Origin: Desulfobacterales bacterium | GTDB taxonomy: Bacteria; Desulfobacterota; Desulfobacteria; Desulfobacterales; JAUWMJ01 | Reading direction: 5' to 3' | DNA length: 9,418 nt | Assembly: GCA_030613225.1 (NCBI GenBank) | Contig: JAUWMJ010000079.1 | Span: forward strand, 1 to 9,418 | Part shown: positions 1 through 6,040 of the stretch, piece by piece | Numbering within the stretch: position 1 is the first letter of the stretch | How the letters are laid out: each line of letters opens with the position of its first letter | Made by a program: the position numbers and the translations under genes | The notes under the pieces: model-generated | Told to the model about the DNA's origin: nothing | Databases searched by the model: none | The model's input: only the letters and a program-made list of their open reading frames with translations

Positions 1-10
1 AGGAAATAAA

Positions 11-526
11 ATGGAAACCGATTTAAGCAGGATAAAGCGTTTATCGGAAAAAAAAGAGGATGAAAACTGGGGGTTCCGAGCTTTCTTGAAAGGATTCGAT
101 ATGCCTTTGAAGAAAATGGATCGGATTGTACACAGGTTGTATAAGCAAATATCGTCACAAATAGATTGTACAAAATGTGCAAATTGTTGCAGGGAAATAC
201 AGATAGGCTTGTATAAAGAGGATATTAAAAATTTATCAAAAGGGATTGGAATTTCCGCTGAGCAGTTTAGAAAACGATATCTGGCTAAAGGTGGGGAGGC
301 CGGCGAATTTATATTTAAAGAAAAACCATGCCCTTTTTTAAAGAATAATTTATGTTCCCATTATAATTATCGTCCAAAAGCCTGCAGGTCCTACCCTCAT
401 CTGCACAAGAATAATATCGTTTTTCGGCTAATAGGCGTGATACAGAACAGTTCCGTCTGCCCGATTGTGTTCAACGTGTATGAATATCTAAAGGCGGAAT
501 TGTGGCATATTAATGACTTTGATTAG
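11..526 (+). CDS. YkgJ-family cysteine-cluster protein (UPF0153-like)
   Basis: The 171-aa product has the YkgJ cysteine pattern: C53-x2-C56-x2-C59-C60, then CPFL at C107, C115, a YRPKACRSYPH block with C125, and a late C150. Proteins of this family are thought to bind a metal or Fe-S cluster through these cysteines. The exact reaction is not established for most members, so no substrate is assigned. The first 50 residues are a charged, helical lead-in without a signal peptide, so a cytoplasmic location is likely. The ATG follows AGGAAATAAA at the window's left edge. The gene before it, if any, is cut off, so operon membership on that side is unknown. The YjbQ-type gene follows after 53 bases on the same strand. 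Family call is firm, function is not. Confidence 0.88.
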   Translation: METDLSRIKRLSEKKEDENWGFRAFLKGFDMPLKKMDRIVHRLYKQISSQIDCTKCANCCREIQIGLYKEDIKNLSKGIGISAEQFRKRYLAKGGEAGEFIFKEKPCPFLKNNLCSHYNYRPKACRSYPHLHKNNIVFRLIGVIQNSSVCPIVFNVYEYLKAELWHINDFD

Positions 527-579
527 TTTGAACGCATTGTTTTGTCATTATGGGTTAATAGAAACTACAGGGAAAAAAG

Positions 580-984
580 ATGGAAGACTTGAAACAAGTA
601 TTAGTATTTATTAAATCGATTGAAGTCGGGCTAAAAACCGGGCCTGATATCTGTGATATCACGCCGAAAATTCATAGCCTTATAAAAGAGTCGCGAATTG
701 AAAACGGAAATCTTAATGCCACCATGGTGGGGTCAACCGGGTCCCTTACGACCATTGAATTTGAGCCAGGCGTTGTTGAAGATCTGAAAATGGCCATAAA
801 CAGGCTTGCCCCGCCAGGTCTTGCATATGAACATGAAAAAGCCTGGCATGACGGTAACGGGCACAGCCATGTTCAGGCAGCACTTATGGGGCCTTCTATT
901 GCAGTGCCGGTTCGAAGCGGCCAATTGAAACTGGGGACATGGCAGCAGGTCGTTACAAAGCAACAAAAGTGTATAGCAATGTAA
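580..984 (+). CDS. YjbQ/UPF0047 family protein, short C-terminus
   Basis: The 134-aa protein carries the UPF0047 core: a central VGSTGSLTTIEFEPG stretch at about residues 50-64, then W89-HDGNGHSH with H95 and H97, then LMGPSIAVPV and LKLGTWQQVV. Members are annotated as secondary thiamine-phosphate synthase-type enzymes (YjbQ); the Asp/His residues of the GNGHSH block are the likely active-site or metal region and are all present. The ATG has AGGGA six bases upstream. Family proteins usually end with a further strand rich in D and RxR after GTWQQ; here the protein stops at TKQQKCIAM, so the tail is shorter or altered. No simple frameshift restores it in the other two frames. A strong terminator follows, so this ends the transcription unit that starts with the YkgJ gene. 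Confidence 0.87.
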   Translation: MEDLKQVLVFIKSIEVGLKTGPDICDITPKIHSLIKESRIENGNLNATMVGSTGSLTTIEFEPGVVEDLKMAINRLAPPGLAYEHEKAWHDGNGHSHVQAALMGPSIAVPVRSGQLKLGTWQQVVTKQQKCIAM

Positions 985-1019
985 TCCCTTTTAAAACAAC
1001 TGGTTATATTCAAAATAAA

Positions 1020-1051
1020 CCCTCTGAAAAGGACATTTCAGGGGGTTTTTT
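1020..1051 (+). terminator. Rho-independent terminator after the YjbQ gene
   Basis: A 10-bp stem CCCTCTGAAA / TTTCAGGGGG (one G-T pair) encloses a 6-base loop AGGACA and runs directly into six T residues. It lies 36 bases past the YjbQ stop codon and separates the first two genes from the Cys-rich gene. Confidence 0.92.
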
Positions 1052-1077
1052 AGTTTCAGCAGGAGGCAATTGAACAT

Positions 1078-1389
1078 ATGGCGGTACAACAAAAAATAAG
1101 GATAAAAGATCGAATAGAGACTCGAAGCTTGACCCGCCGGAAAGGTATAAAAGCTTTCTGCAAAGAATGCACCGGCTGGGAATACGCTGAATTGGTTAAT
1201 TGCAATGGCAAAATGGTTGACGGCAGTATATGCGAACTTCTGCCTTATAAAAGGGGGAAGTTTCCGGGAACGGGTGCAGCACGTGCCAAGGCAATAAGAA
1301 AAAATTGTGTCGAATGTGTCGGTTCAGCTTTATCGAAAAGCTGCATTTCTTTGAAATGCCCCTTGTATCCATTTCGATCCGGATATTGA
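1078..1389 (+). CDS. Small protein with two CxxC zinc-knuckle-like repeats
   Basis: The 103-aa protein is basic at its N-terminus (residues 1-25) and then shows the same module twice. Module 1 is C28-x2-C31, C42, C52-x-LLPYKRG; module 2 is C77-x2-C80, C89, C94-x-LYPFRSG. The four cysteines per module suggest two metal (zinc) sites, and the shared C-x-L-x-P-aromatic-basic-x-G ending shows an internal duplication. I have met similar Cys-rich proteins mainly in phage-like or accessory regions, but I cannot name a function; nucleic-acid binding is possible given the basic head. The start is well supported: AGGAGG at 1061-1066 lies 11 bases before the ATG. It sits just behind a terminator, so it should have its own promoter, which I could not identify with confidence. 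Confidence 0.8.
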   Translation: MAVQQKIRIKDRIETRSLTRRKGIKAFCKECTGWEYAELVNCNGKMVDGSICELLPYKRGKFPGTGAARAKAIRKNCVECVGSALSKSCISLKCPLYPFRSGY

Positions 1390-1642
1390 CAGCACATACA
1401 CAAGCTTAAAAGAGCTTAAAACACACTCATAGTCAATTATAGCAGCGCACAGAGCATTTTAAATTGCAAGTCCATGTCTCTGCATACATAAAATAGAGAA
1501 TAGCTGTTAATCATGTGTTTAAGCACAACCACTGATTTTAACCACAGGGTGAAACATTGAAAAAGTGCTTATATCCCGTTTTAAGACTCAAAATTCAATT
1601 ATAAAGCATTTTTTGATGCTTTGGTACAGGGGGAAAAGACAA
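1390..1642. other. Gene-poor spacer, no clear element
   Basis: This spacer contains AGCTTAAAA twice (around 1403 and 1413) and a loose inverted pair, GCTTAAAACACA at 1414-1425 with TGTGTTTAAGC at 1514-1524, which needs a one-base bulge. No strong promoter, terminator or RNA gene was recognised. A GTG at 1565 would extend the next gene by 26 codons but has no SD. Confidence 0.4.
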
Positions 1643-2389
1643 ATGAAAAAACCATTATTTATAATACTATTATTGGGATTGATTGCAAGCGCCAGCTTTT
1701 GGATGATCCTTGAATCATCCCTCTACTATAACAGCTTTTATCAAGAGTCTTGGAAAGGATTTTATCTTGCCGAACTGCTCGAACTATTTGCCATAACATT
1801 GGCGGTTATCAAAATTGGAAATCTGCCTTTAAGGATTCTGGCAAAATCAATAATGTGCGCCATCTTTGCAGTTATAATATTTGCAGCCGGGATGCAGGCT
1901 ATTAATCCGACTTTGCAGTCAATGGCAAAGTCAAATCAGAAAAAAGACTTAGTGCATGTATTGCAAGAAGAGGTAAAAACGCTCAAGGTTGATTTTACTG
2001 TTTTCAGTGGGAGTTTGCAAAAAACAAATACTGCCATTACTGCAAACGAACGTAGAAAAATGGTTGCTGAATTGGTGGGAGTTCTTAAATCTGATGTTTC
2101 AAGCAATTCTGGTAATGTGGCACTTGCAAATATCATTCTATTGCTTTCGATTCGATTCTTGATTCAGTTAGCAAACCTTTGTTGTGCAGGGATGGTTGGT
2201 AATTATTACAGGACTGCACGAGTAATACCAAAAGAAAAGAAAAAAGCAGCAAAATCATTTTGTCAATGCGGATGCGGTATGCACGTCAAAGATGGCAGGC
2301 GATATATCTTGGGACATAATCTTGTGCCTGGAAAGAAAAAACCAAAATTGATAATCAGAAAAAATAGGAGTCAGCCTATATTAAATTGA
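1643..2389 (+). CDS. Four-helix membrane protein with C-terminal CxCxC motif
   Basis: The chosen ATG has AGGGGG nine bases upstream (1628-1633) and opens a typical MKKPLFIILLLGL membrane start. The in-frame GTG at 1565 would add 26 residues without a ribosome site. The 248-aa product has hydrophobic segments at about 4-23, 42-59, 68-87 and 159-185. Between the third and fourth lies a 70-residue soluble part, partly helical and coiled-coil-like (100-150). The tail is basic and carries C207-Q-C209-G-C211-G followed by GRRYILGHN (H225). Short CxCGCG...GHN knuckles of this type occur in phage and mobile-element proteins and probably bind zinc. I do not recognise the whole protein. The combination of a membrane anchor and a cytosolic metal knuckle suggests a sensor or anchor, but that is a guess. 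Confidence 0.72.
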   Translation: MKKPLFIILLLGLIASASFWMILESSLYYNSFYQESWKGFYLAELLELFAITLAVIKIGNLPLRILAKSIMCAIFAVIIFAAGMQAINPTLQSMAKSNQKKDLVHVLQEEVKTLKVDFTVFSGSLQKTNTAITANERRKMVAELVGVLKSDVSSNSGNVALANIILLLSIRFLIQLANLCCAGMVGNYYRTARVIPKEKKKAAKSFCQCGCGMHVKDGRRYILGHNLVPGKKKPKLIIRKNRSQPILN

Positions 2390-2492
2390 ATTTTATTTAC
2401 TTCTTTTATTTCCTTATAATATGCGTTTATAAAGGATTTAATCGACAAAAAATATATTTCTTATTACATATAAGTACTTAATATGCTTATTA

Positions 2493-2528
2493 AAACATGT
2501 TGACAAGTTTTACTACTTATGTTAATGA
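2493..2528 (+). promoter_or_regulatory. Possible promoter with overlapping operator-like dyad
   Basis: TTGACA (2500-2505) is a perfect -35 match. The best-spaced -10 (TAATGA at 2523-2528, 17-bp spacer) is poor. The -35 lies inside an 18-bp imperfect dyad, AAACATGTTGACAAGTTT (2493-2510, 7 of 9 positions pair). A 10-bp perfect palindrome, TAAGTACTTA, lies just upstream at 2471-2480. Such dyads over a promoter ahead of a Cro/CI-like gene suggest autoregulation. Confidence 0.4.
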
Positions 2529-2567
2529 TATTTTAAAACAATCAATAATTAATTGGAGGGTAGTAGA

Positions 2568-2768
2568 ATGAGGATTGAAAAAATTGTGCCACACAAAACT
2601 AAAAGTGTTTTTAAACAGAAGGGTATCAAAGTTGCACAAATAGCAATGGCAATGGATTTGAGTTTTCCCTATTGCTGTCAGATTTTAAGCGGTGCGGTCC
2701 GCTGTTCAAAAGAAAATGATTTGAAACTTAAAGAGTTGGCGGCTTCTCTAAGTAAGGGGGGGCAATAA
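2568..2768 (+). CDS. Small Cro/CI-like helix-turn-helix protein
   Basis: The 66-aa product consists almost only of one HTH unit: FKQKGIKVAQIAMAMDL, then SFPYCCQILSGAVRCS, which follows the XRE/Cro pattern (helix, turn, recognition helix, then L-S-G before the next helix). Proteins of this size act as repressors or excision/lysogeny-type switches in phages and plasmids. The true start is the ATG at 2568, seven bases after GGAGGG (2555-2560); an in-frame TTG at 2553 lies in that ribosome site. The next gene starts one base after its stop, so the two are probably co-translated. The dyad at 2493-2510 is a plausible own operator. DNA binding is well supported; the target is inferred. Confidence 0.78.
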   Translation: MRIEKIVPHKTKSVFKQKGIKVAQIAMAMDLSFPYCCQILSGAVRCSKENDLKLKELAASLSKGGQ

Positions 2769-2769
2769 A

Positions 2770-2961
2770 ATGGTAAAAATAAACCCGAGATTCCCATTGG
2801 ATTTACAAGAAAAATTGAGAGAAATCCTTGGCGTGGTGGAAAAAAGAGAACAATTTTCGGAACCAACTGACCGTGAGCGGGCGGTTAGCAATGCACATGA
2901 CTGTATAATTGAAGAATATCTTGAGAAATTAGGAGCTATGCCAATACCGAAAGTATTTTAA
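2770..2961 (+). CDS. Small hypothetical protein, 63 aa
   Basis: I do not recognise a family. The ATG sits just after the stop of the HTH gene, with an exceptionally G-rich ribosome site, AAGGGGGGG, at about 2755-2761. The protein is charged, starts MVKINPRFPLDLQEKL, has a helical middle (REILGVVEKREQF) and ends ...KLGAMPIPKVF. It has no membrane segment and no cysteine pair (one Cys only). Tight coupling to the HTH gene and the Rep-like gene downstream suggest an accessory or partner role in the same control module. Confidence 0.6.
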   Translation: MVKINPRFPLDLQEKLREILGVVEKREQFSEPTDRERAVSNAHDCIIEEYLEKLGAMPIPKVF

Positions 2962-2968
2962 AATAAGC

Positions 2969-3035
2969 TTGCCCGGATGCTCATGCGCATGAGTTAAGTG
3001 CAAGTTGCCTTGTTCAGCTTGCATAATCCGGGCAA
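2969..3035 (+). repeat. Perfectly paired three-way junction upstream of the Rep-like gene
   Basis: An outer 10-bp perfect stem, TTGCCCGGAT (2969-2978) with ATCCGGGCAA (3026-3035), encloses two hairpins. The first is the 14-base palindrome CTCATGCGCATGAG (2980-2993). The second has stem TGCAAG (2999-3004) / CTTGCA (3018-3023) with a 13-base loop. Pairings compete: GCAAG at 3000-3004 can also pair with CTTGC at 2968-2972, and TTGCC occurs at 2969-2973 and 3005-3009, so GGCAA at 3031-3035 has two partners. The 3' arm ends six bases before the SD of the next gene. It could be an RNA switch, a protein-binding cruciform or an origin structure. Confidence 0.7.
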
Positions 3036-3053
3036 TCCCACAAGGGGGAAAGC

Positions 3054-3749
3054 ATGAAAAAGAAGAATGAAGTCGAACCAAATAAAATTTATAAAAAGTT
3101 TGAAGCTGAATTTCAGGAAGCTGTTAATGAAGCCTTTGAGCAAGCCAAAGACTTGGATGCTGAAGATCAAGAACCTTTCATTAAATCAGCAGAAAATAGA
3201 GCGGTCAGGGAATTCTTTGAAACTGAAAAAAAATATAAAGAAGCAGCGGAGCTTATTAAAAAGAACTTTCCTTACCAATATGACCAAATTAAAAAAAATA
3301 GATATCCTACCGCATGGATGTTGAAGGATAAGAAAATAAACCGAACATTGAAGAGGTTTCCCAAATTGACACTAATTATGAATTACGTTTTTAATTATAA
3401 CCGTTACTGGCGCAAAGAAGAGTTTGAAAATATGGCTGCAATAAATCTTTCAATGAACAGTGTTAGTAAATTCAAAAGGAAATACGAGTATGCCACTTTC
3501 CTTGCAACCAAAGATTTTTATAATGAAATGGCGAAGGATGTCGGATGCGGTGTAAAACTTATTCAGAAATATTTTCGAGCTTTTTGTAATGCTGGCATCT
3601 TCATCAAATTCGGTCAGTACAAGAGGCATGAGGGAGTTCTATATACTGATGGTTTTTTCGTGACCACTTGGAATGATACACCAAGGAAGCATGCCCTTTT
3701 AAAAAATAATCCGGATGGGAAAACCGGATTGAGAAGTTTTGTTCTTTGA
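3054..3749 (+). CDS. Winged-helix DNA-binding protein, replication-initiator-like
   Basis: The 231-aa protein has a highly charged, helical first third (residues 1-80, rich in K, E and A) and a basic middle (80-145). A winged helix follows at about 150-208: FYNEMAKDVGCGVKLIQKYFRAFCNAGIFIKFG, listed here as two helices plus lead into the wing, then GVLYTDGFFVTTW. Such DNA-binding C-terminal parts are seen in phage/plasmid replication and regulatory proteins; I cannot assign a named Rep family. AAGGGGG (3042-3048) is five bases before the ATG, and a three-way junction lies just upstream. A short TCCC (3036-3039) could mask GGGA of the ribosome site. Downstream lie a hairpin and a repeat cluster, the usual neighbourhood of a Rep protein and its origin. 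A replication role is inference. Confidence 0.62.
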   Translation: MKKKNEVEPNKIYKKFEAEFQEAVNEAFEQAKDLDAEDQEPFIKSAENRAVREFFETEKKYKEAAELIKKNFPYQYDQIKKNRYPTAWMLKDKKINRTLKRFPKLTLIMNYVFNYNRYWRKEEFENMAAINLSMNSVSKFKRKYEYATFLATKDFYNEMAKDVGCGVKLIQKYFRAFCNAGIFIKFGQYKRHEGVLYTDGFFVTTWNDTPRKHALLKNNPDGKTGLRSFVL

Positions 3750-3770
3750 CATAAATATATAGTTGTCTCA

Positions 3771-3859
3771 GCACTGCACTATAATTCAGAAAGTTAAAGT
3801 GTTCAGTGTAGTGTAATGTAACCGAATATACTTTAAGTTTTTGGATTATAGTGCGGTGC
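3771..3859. repeat. Long imperfect inverted repeat (hairpin) after the Rep-like gene
   Basis: Arms of 30 bases, 3771-3800 and 3830-3859, pair with 26 Watson-Crick matches and one extra G-T pair, around a 29-base loop. The inner part is ACTATAAT...TTAAAGT on the left and ACTTTAA...ATTATAGT on the right. It starts 21 bases past the stop of the Rep-like gene, so it may act as a terminator, RNA-stabilising hairpin, sRNA or origin structure. It has no T-tract directly after it. Confidence 0.68.
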
Positions 3860-3870
3860 GAAGCACTGCG
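3852..3870. repeat. Mini-hairpin with GCGAAGC core
   Basis: TGCGGTGC (3852-3859) pairs with GCACTGCG (3863-3870) through eight pairs, two of them G-T, around a GAA loop. The core GCGAAGC (3858-3864) is known as an unusually stable single-stranded DNA mini-hairpin, reported in some phage origins. Its left arm is the same segment that ends the larger inverted repeat, so the two structures exclude each other. Confidence 0.55.
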
Positions 3871-3985
3871 GCACATACTATACACAACCAGATATAACTT
3901 ATTATATAGGACATACAATAAAACAATAGTATATGTATAACCCTTAAATAATTTTTGTCTTTTTTTCACTCAAACTCAGTAACCA

Positions 3986-4054
3986 TAATGACTTCAAGGA
4001 ATATAATAAACATTTCTCATTATATACCTTAAATTATATTCCCTGAAATCATTA
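3986..4054. repeat. Inverted repeat of 22-bp arms around one repeat copy
   Basis: Arms 3986-4007 and 4033-4054 are reverse complements at 20 of 22 positions, around a 25-base centre. The centre contains repeat copy 2 of the cluster and the arms end with copies 1 and 3. The symmetry is therefore built from the 14-bp repeats plus flanking TAATGA-type bases. Confidence 0.6.
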
Positions 4055-4106
4055 CATATATTCACTTAAGGTATATAATTGAGGTATATAATATTATATA
4101 CCTTAA
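3994..4106. repeat. Iteron-like cluster of six 14-bp repeats
   Basis: Six copies follow the consensus TYRRGGWATATAAT. Plus-oriented copies are at 3994-4007, 4066-4079 and 4079-4092; minus-oriented copies are at 4019-4032, 4033-4046 and 4093-4106. Copies 2 and 3 abut in tandem, copies 4 and 5 are tandem with a 13-bp step, and copies 5 and 6 are back to back. Copies 2 and 6 are identical. The block is very AT-rich. This layout fits binding sites of a replication initiator or a repressor. Each copy also contains TATAAT, so a promoter role is a competing reading. Confidence 0.7.
4083..4102. repeat. Perfect 20-bp AT-rich palindrome
   Basis: GGTATATAAT followed directly by ATTATATACC is a perfect dyad made of repeat copies 5 and 6. 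With one mismatch the symmetry reaches about 28 bases. It is the most symmetrical spot of the cluster and the likeliest opening or dimer-binding site. Confidence 0.75.
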
Positions 4107-4144
4107 ATTTACCATTAACCAGCAGCAATATCCACTTTTGCAAT

Positions 4145-4294
4145 TCAGACACTACAGACAGAGATAGGTGACCTGGCGGGGTCAGATTGAGTTTTAAGGT
4201 CTGTCCAAGCAAATATGTGCGCGATAGAACGCAGGAGATTATTAGTCGCAGTTTCTGGAGTGAAAGAATCTGTTATTTGACAACAGGCCTCCAT
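4145..4294 (-). CDS. Possible small ORF, 49 aa
   Basis: An ATG-started minus-strand frame reads MEACCQITDSFTPETATNNL, continues with RSIAHIFAWTDLKTQ and ends at TGA. I do not recognise it and see no strong SD. It lies downstream of the transposase gene on the same strand and could be the decayed end of an older gene or part of the insertion sequence. Its reading looks protein-like, but the length is too short to prove coding. Confidence 0.25.
   Translation of the reverse strand: MEACCQITDSFTPETATNNLLRSIAHIFAWTDLKTQSDPARSPISVCSV
4163..4183. repeat. 21-bp repeat, left of the insertion sequence
   Basis: GATAGGTGACC followed by TGGCGGGGTC matches the sequence at 6780-6800 at 17 of 21 positions in the same orientation. 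Both copies are GACC...GGTC dyads. They flank the transposase region and may be REP-like elements or remains of older insertions. Confidence 0.45.
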
Positions 4295-4358
4295 AATGGC
4301 AATAAAGACAAATGCCGGCTATGGATAGGATTATTTTGGTAGATGTTTAGCGAAGTGG

Positions 4359-6032
4359 TTAAGGTGGTCGAGGGTTGTTCATGAGGTTATTTAAATCACG
4401 ACCGATACGACGGCACTTTCTGGCTATCTTTTTGCGGGGCTCTTCAGGTAGTTCTACTACGAACTGAACAAGCTCAAACGGTCTGAACAAGGTATAATAG
4501 TTCTGATAGTAAACGATTATATGGTTGTCCGAAGGCAGCAACTGTTGGCGGATATAAGGCAGCGGCTTCCGGTTTAGCTTTTTACGTTTTTGCCGAAGCA
4601 GGTGTAGTTGAAGCAGATTATAGGCAAGCATGGTAAAAACGACTTGATTTGTGATCATAGAAAAGGCGCGAGAAGTAAACTTAGTCAGATCGATAAAACA
4701 CTTGACCTGACGATATCTCTCCTCGATAGCAATCCGCAGACGGTATTCCTGCCGTTTTTCTCGTGGATCTTTGACCTCTTTAGTGTCAATCAACAGCCAT
4801 ATCTTCTCGTGACCATCGGCATAAATTTCTTTGTTGGCTACGACACTCAGTGGTACATTACAGGAAGACCATGAACGGAACTGATCAATTGCTGCCGCTT
4901 CCCTGTGAACAAGGATATCCTCTGGCGGTATAGCCGGTTCTTTCTGCTTGATTTTCCTGAGTTCTTCCTGCCGCTTTTTTTCTCGTTTAATAATGGTCTC
5001 AGGTCTTGGCCGGACAGGCTCCTTGACCTCCCCCTTTGACTCTTCGTAGCGAACCCAATCTACCTCCGGCAGTCTAAACAAAACCATGGCATCCTCATAT
5101 ATATCCATGTTGCTGCGGACAGGGATAAGGATATCTATTTTGTATTCCTTCTTACAAATAGATATGGCTTCACCATCAAGAAAACCTCTGTCGAGAATTA
5201 GTCTTTTTATCACTCCCTTGCCGACTGTCTTCACAAACTGTTTGACAAGCTCATAAAGAATTGGGCATTCGTGATTGTTTCCCGGAACCACTTTTACTGC
5301 TACAAAGAAGTAAAAGTCCTGAGTTCGATTCGTATGCAAAAGCGTCACCATCTTGTAGCATCGTCGCCACTGACAGTGAGCCTTCCGATCGTCCGTCATT
5401 TTCTTATATTGAGCTGAACTAACGGGATGATTGTGCTCATCAAATAGAAGCTTGACTGAGCCTTCATAGTTGGGGTTGTCAGGAACAAAAAGGTAAGAGG
5501 CATCACCTATGAAAATACCCTCCTTGTCAAAAGCCCGCTTGCTGCGGAATATCCGCACTACGTCAGTGCTAAACCACCTCATTAAGGCATCTGCATCCGT
5601 ATCTTTTGAGACCTTACGCAAAAAATCCTGGTCGCATGGAGTCTCACGGTCATAGTGATTTTTTTTGTTAAAACCTTTACAGGCAATAGTCACATCGCCA
5701 TTGTCCGGATGAACAACCTTCCGGCCTGCTTCAGGCCCAAAAGCGTTGAGCATCCCTCCGGAACGAACTACCATAGGAAAGGCATTGAAGGAATGGACAC
5801 CATGAAGTCGCATTGAAAGGTTGCTTGATATATAAAACCATAGAGGTACATCTTCCTTTTTACGGGGGGTAGGGAAGGTTTCGGCAAGTTTATCGAGAAT
5901 TGTTTTGGCCTTAATGAATCTAAAAAAATCAGCCTCATATACCTCGCTGGCAGACTCGATATAATCAAAGTCTCCATTACCAAGAGATTGCAATACAAAA
6001 GGCTTATTTTCCTCAAAAATCACGAGGTCCAT
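4359..6032 (-). CDS. IS4-type DDE transposase
   Basis: The 557-aa protein cuts and joins DNA ends in an RNase H-like fold. The DDE residues are visible: D177 in IFIGDASYLF, D281 in RLILDRGFLDG and E437. The IS4 signature Y-x2-R-x3-E-x6-K is complete at Y430, R433, E437 and K444, followed by the usual hydrophobic helix FSMITNQVVFTMLAYNLL. Between D281 and E437 there is a charged, K/E-rich insert (about 335-375), which makes the protein longer than a typical IS4 transposase. The C-terminus is basic. The ATG has GAGGA six bases upstream, between it and the stop of the partner ORF, so the two are translated together. No disruption is seen and the gene appears intact. Confidence 0.9.
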   Translation of the reverse strand: MDLVIFEENKPFVLQSLGNGDFDYIESASEVYEADFFRFIKAKTILDKLAETFPTPRKKEDVPLWFYISSNLSMRLHGVHSFNAFPMVVRSGGMLNAFGPEAGRKVVHPDNGDVTIACKGFNKKNHYDRETPCDQDFLRKVSKDTDADALMRWFSTDVVRIFRSKRAFDKEGIFIGDASYLFVPDNPNYEGSVKLLFDEHNHPVSSAQYKKMTDDRKAHCQWRRCYKMVTLLHTNRTQDFYFFVAVKVVPGNNHECPILYELVKQFVKTVGKGVIKRLILDRGFLDGEAISICKKEYKIDILIPVRSNMDIYEDAMVLFRLPEVDWVRYEESKGEVKEPVRPRPETIIKREKKRQEELRKIKQKEPAIPPEDILVHREAAAIDQFRSWSSCNVPLSVVANKEIYADGHEKIWLLIDTKEVKDPREKRQEYRLRIAIEERYRQVKCFIDLTKFTSRAFSMITNQVVFTMLAYNLLQLHLLRQKRKKLNRKPLPYIRQQLLPSDNHIIVYYQNYYTLFRPFELVQFVVELPEEPRKKIARKCRRIGRDLNNLMNNPRPP

Positions 6033-6040
6033 CTACGTCC

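Noticed and set aside
733..966. Minus-strand 77-aa open frame
   Set aside because: It is antisense to the UPF0047 core, whose motifs are clear in the plus frame.
2411..2436. Terminator after the membrane protein gene
   Set aside because: TCCTTATAA and TTATAAAGGA pair only with a bulge, the stem is AT-rich, and no T-tract follows.
2969..3035. tRNA or integron attC site
   Set aside because: The cloverleaf-like pairing lacks tRNA arm sizes and conserved loop bases, and it lacks the GTTRRRY/RYYYAAC core sites of attC.
3604..3969. Minus-strand 121-aa open frame across the hairpin region
   Set aside because: It overlaps the end of the winged-helix gene, begins at a GTG with no good SD, and its text is generated by the inverted repeat and AT-rich DNA.
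3994..4106. CRISPR array
   Set aside because: The repeats are only 14 bp, occur in both orientations and partly abut or overlap, with no spacers of constant length.
4608..4874. Plus-strand 88-aa open frame
   Set aside because: It lies entirely antisense to the well-supported transposase gene and shows no family features.
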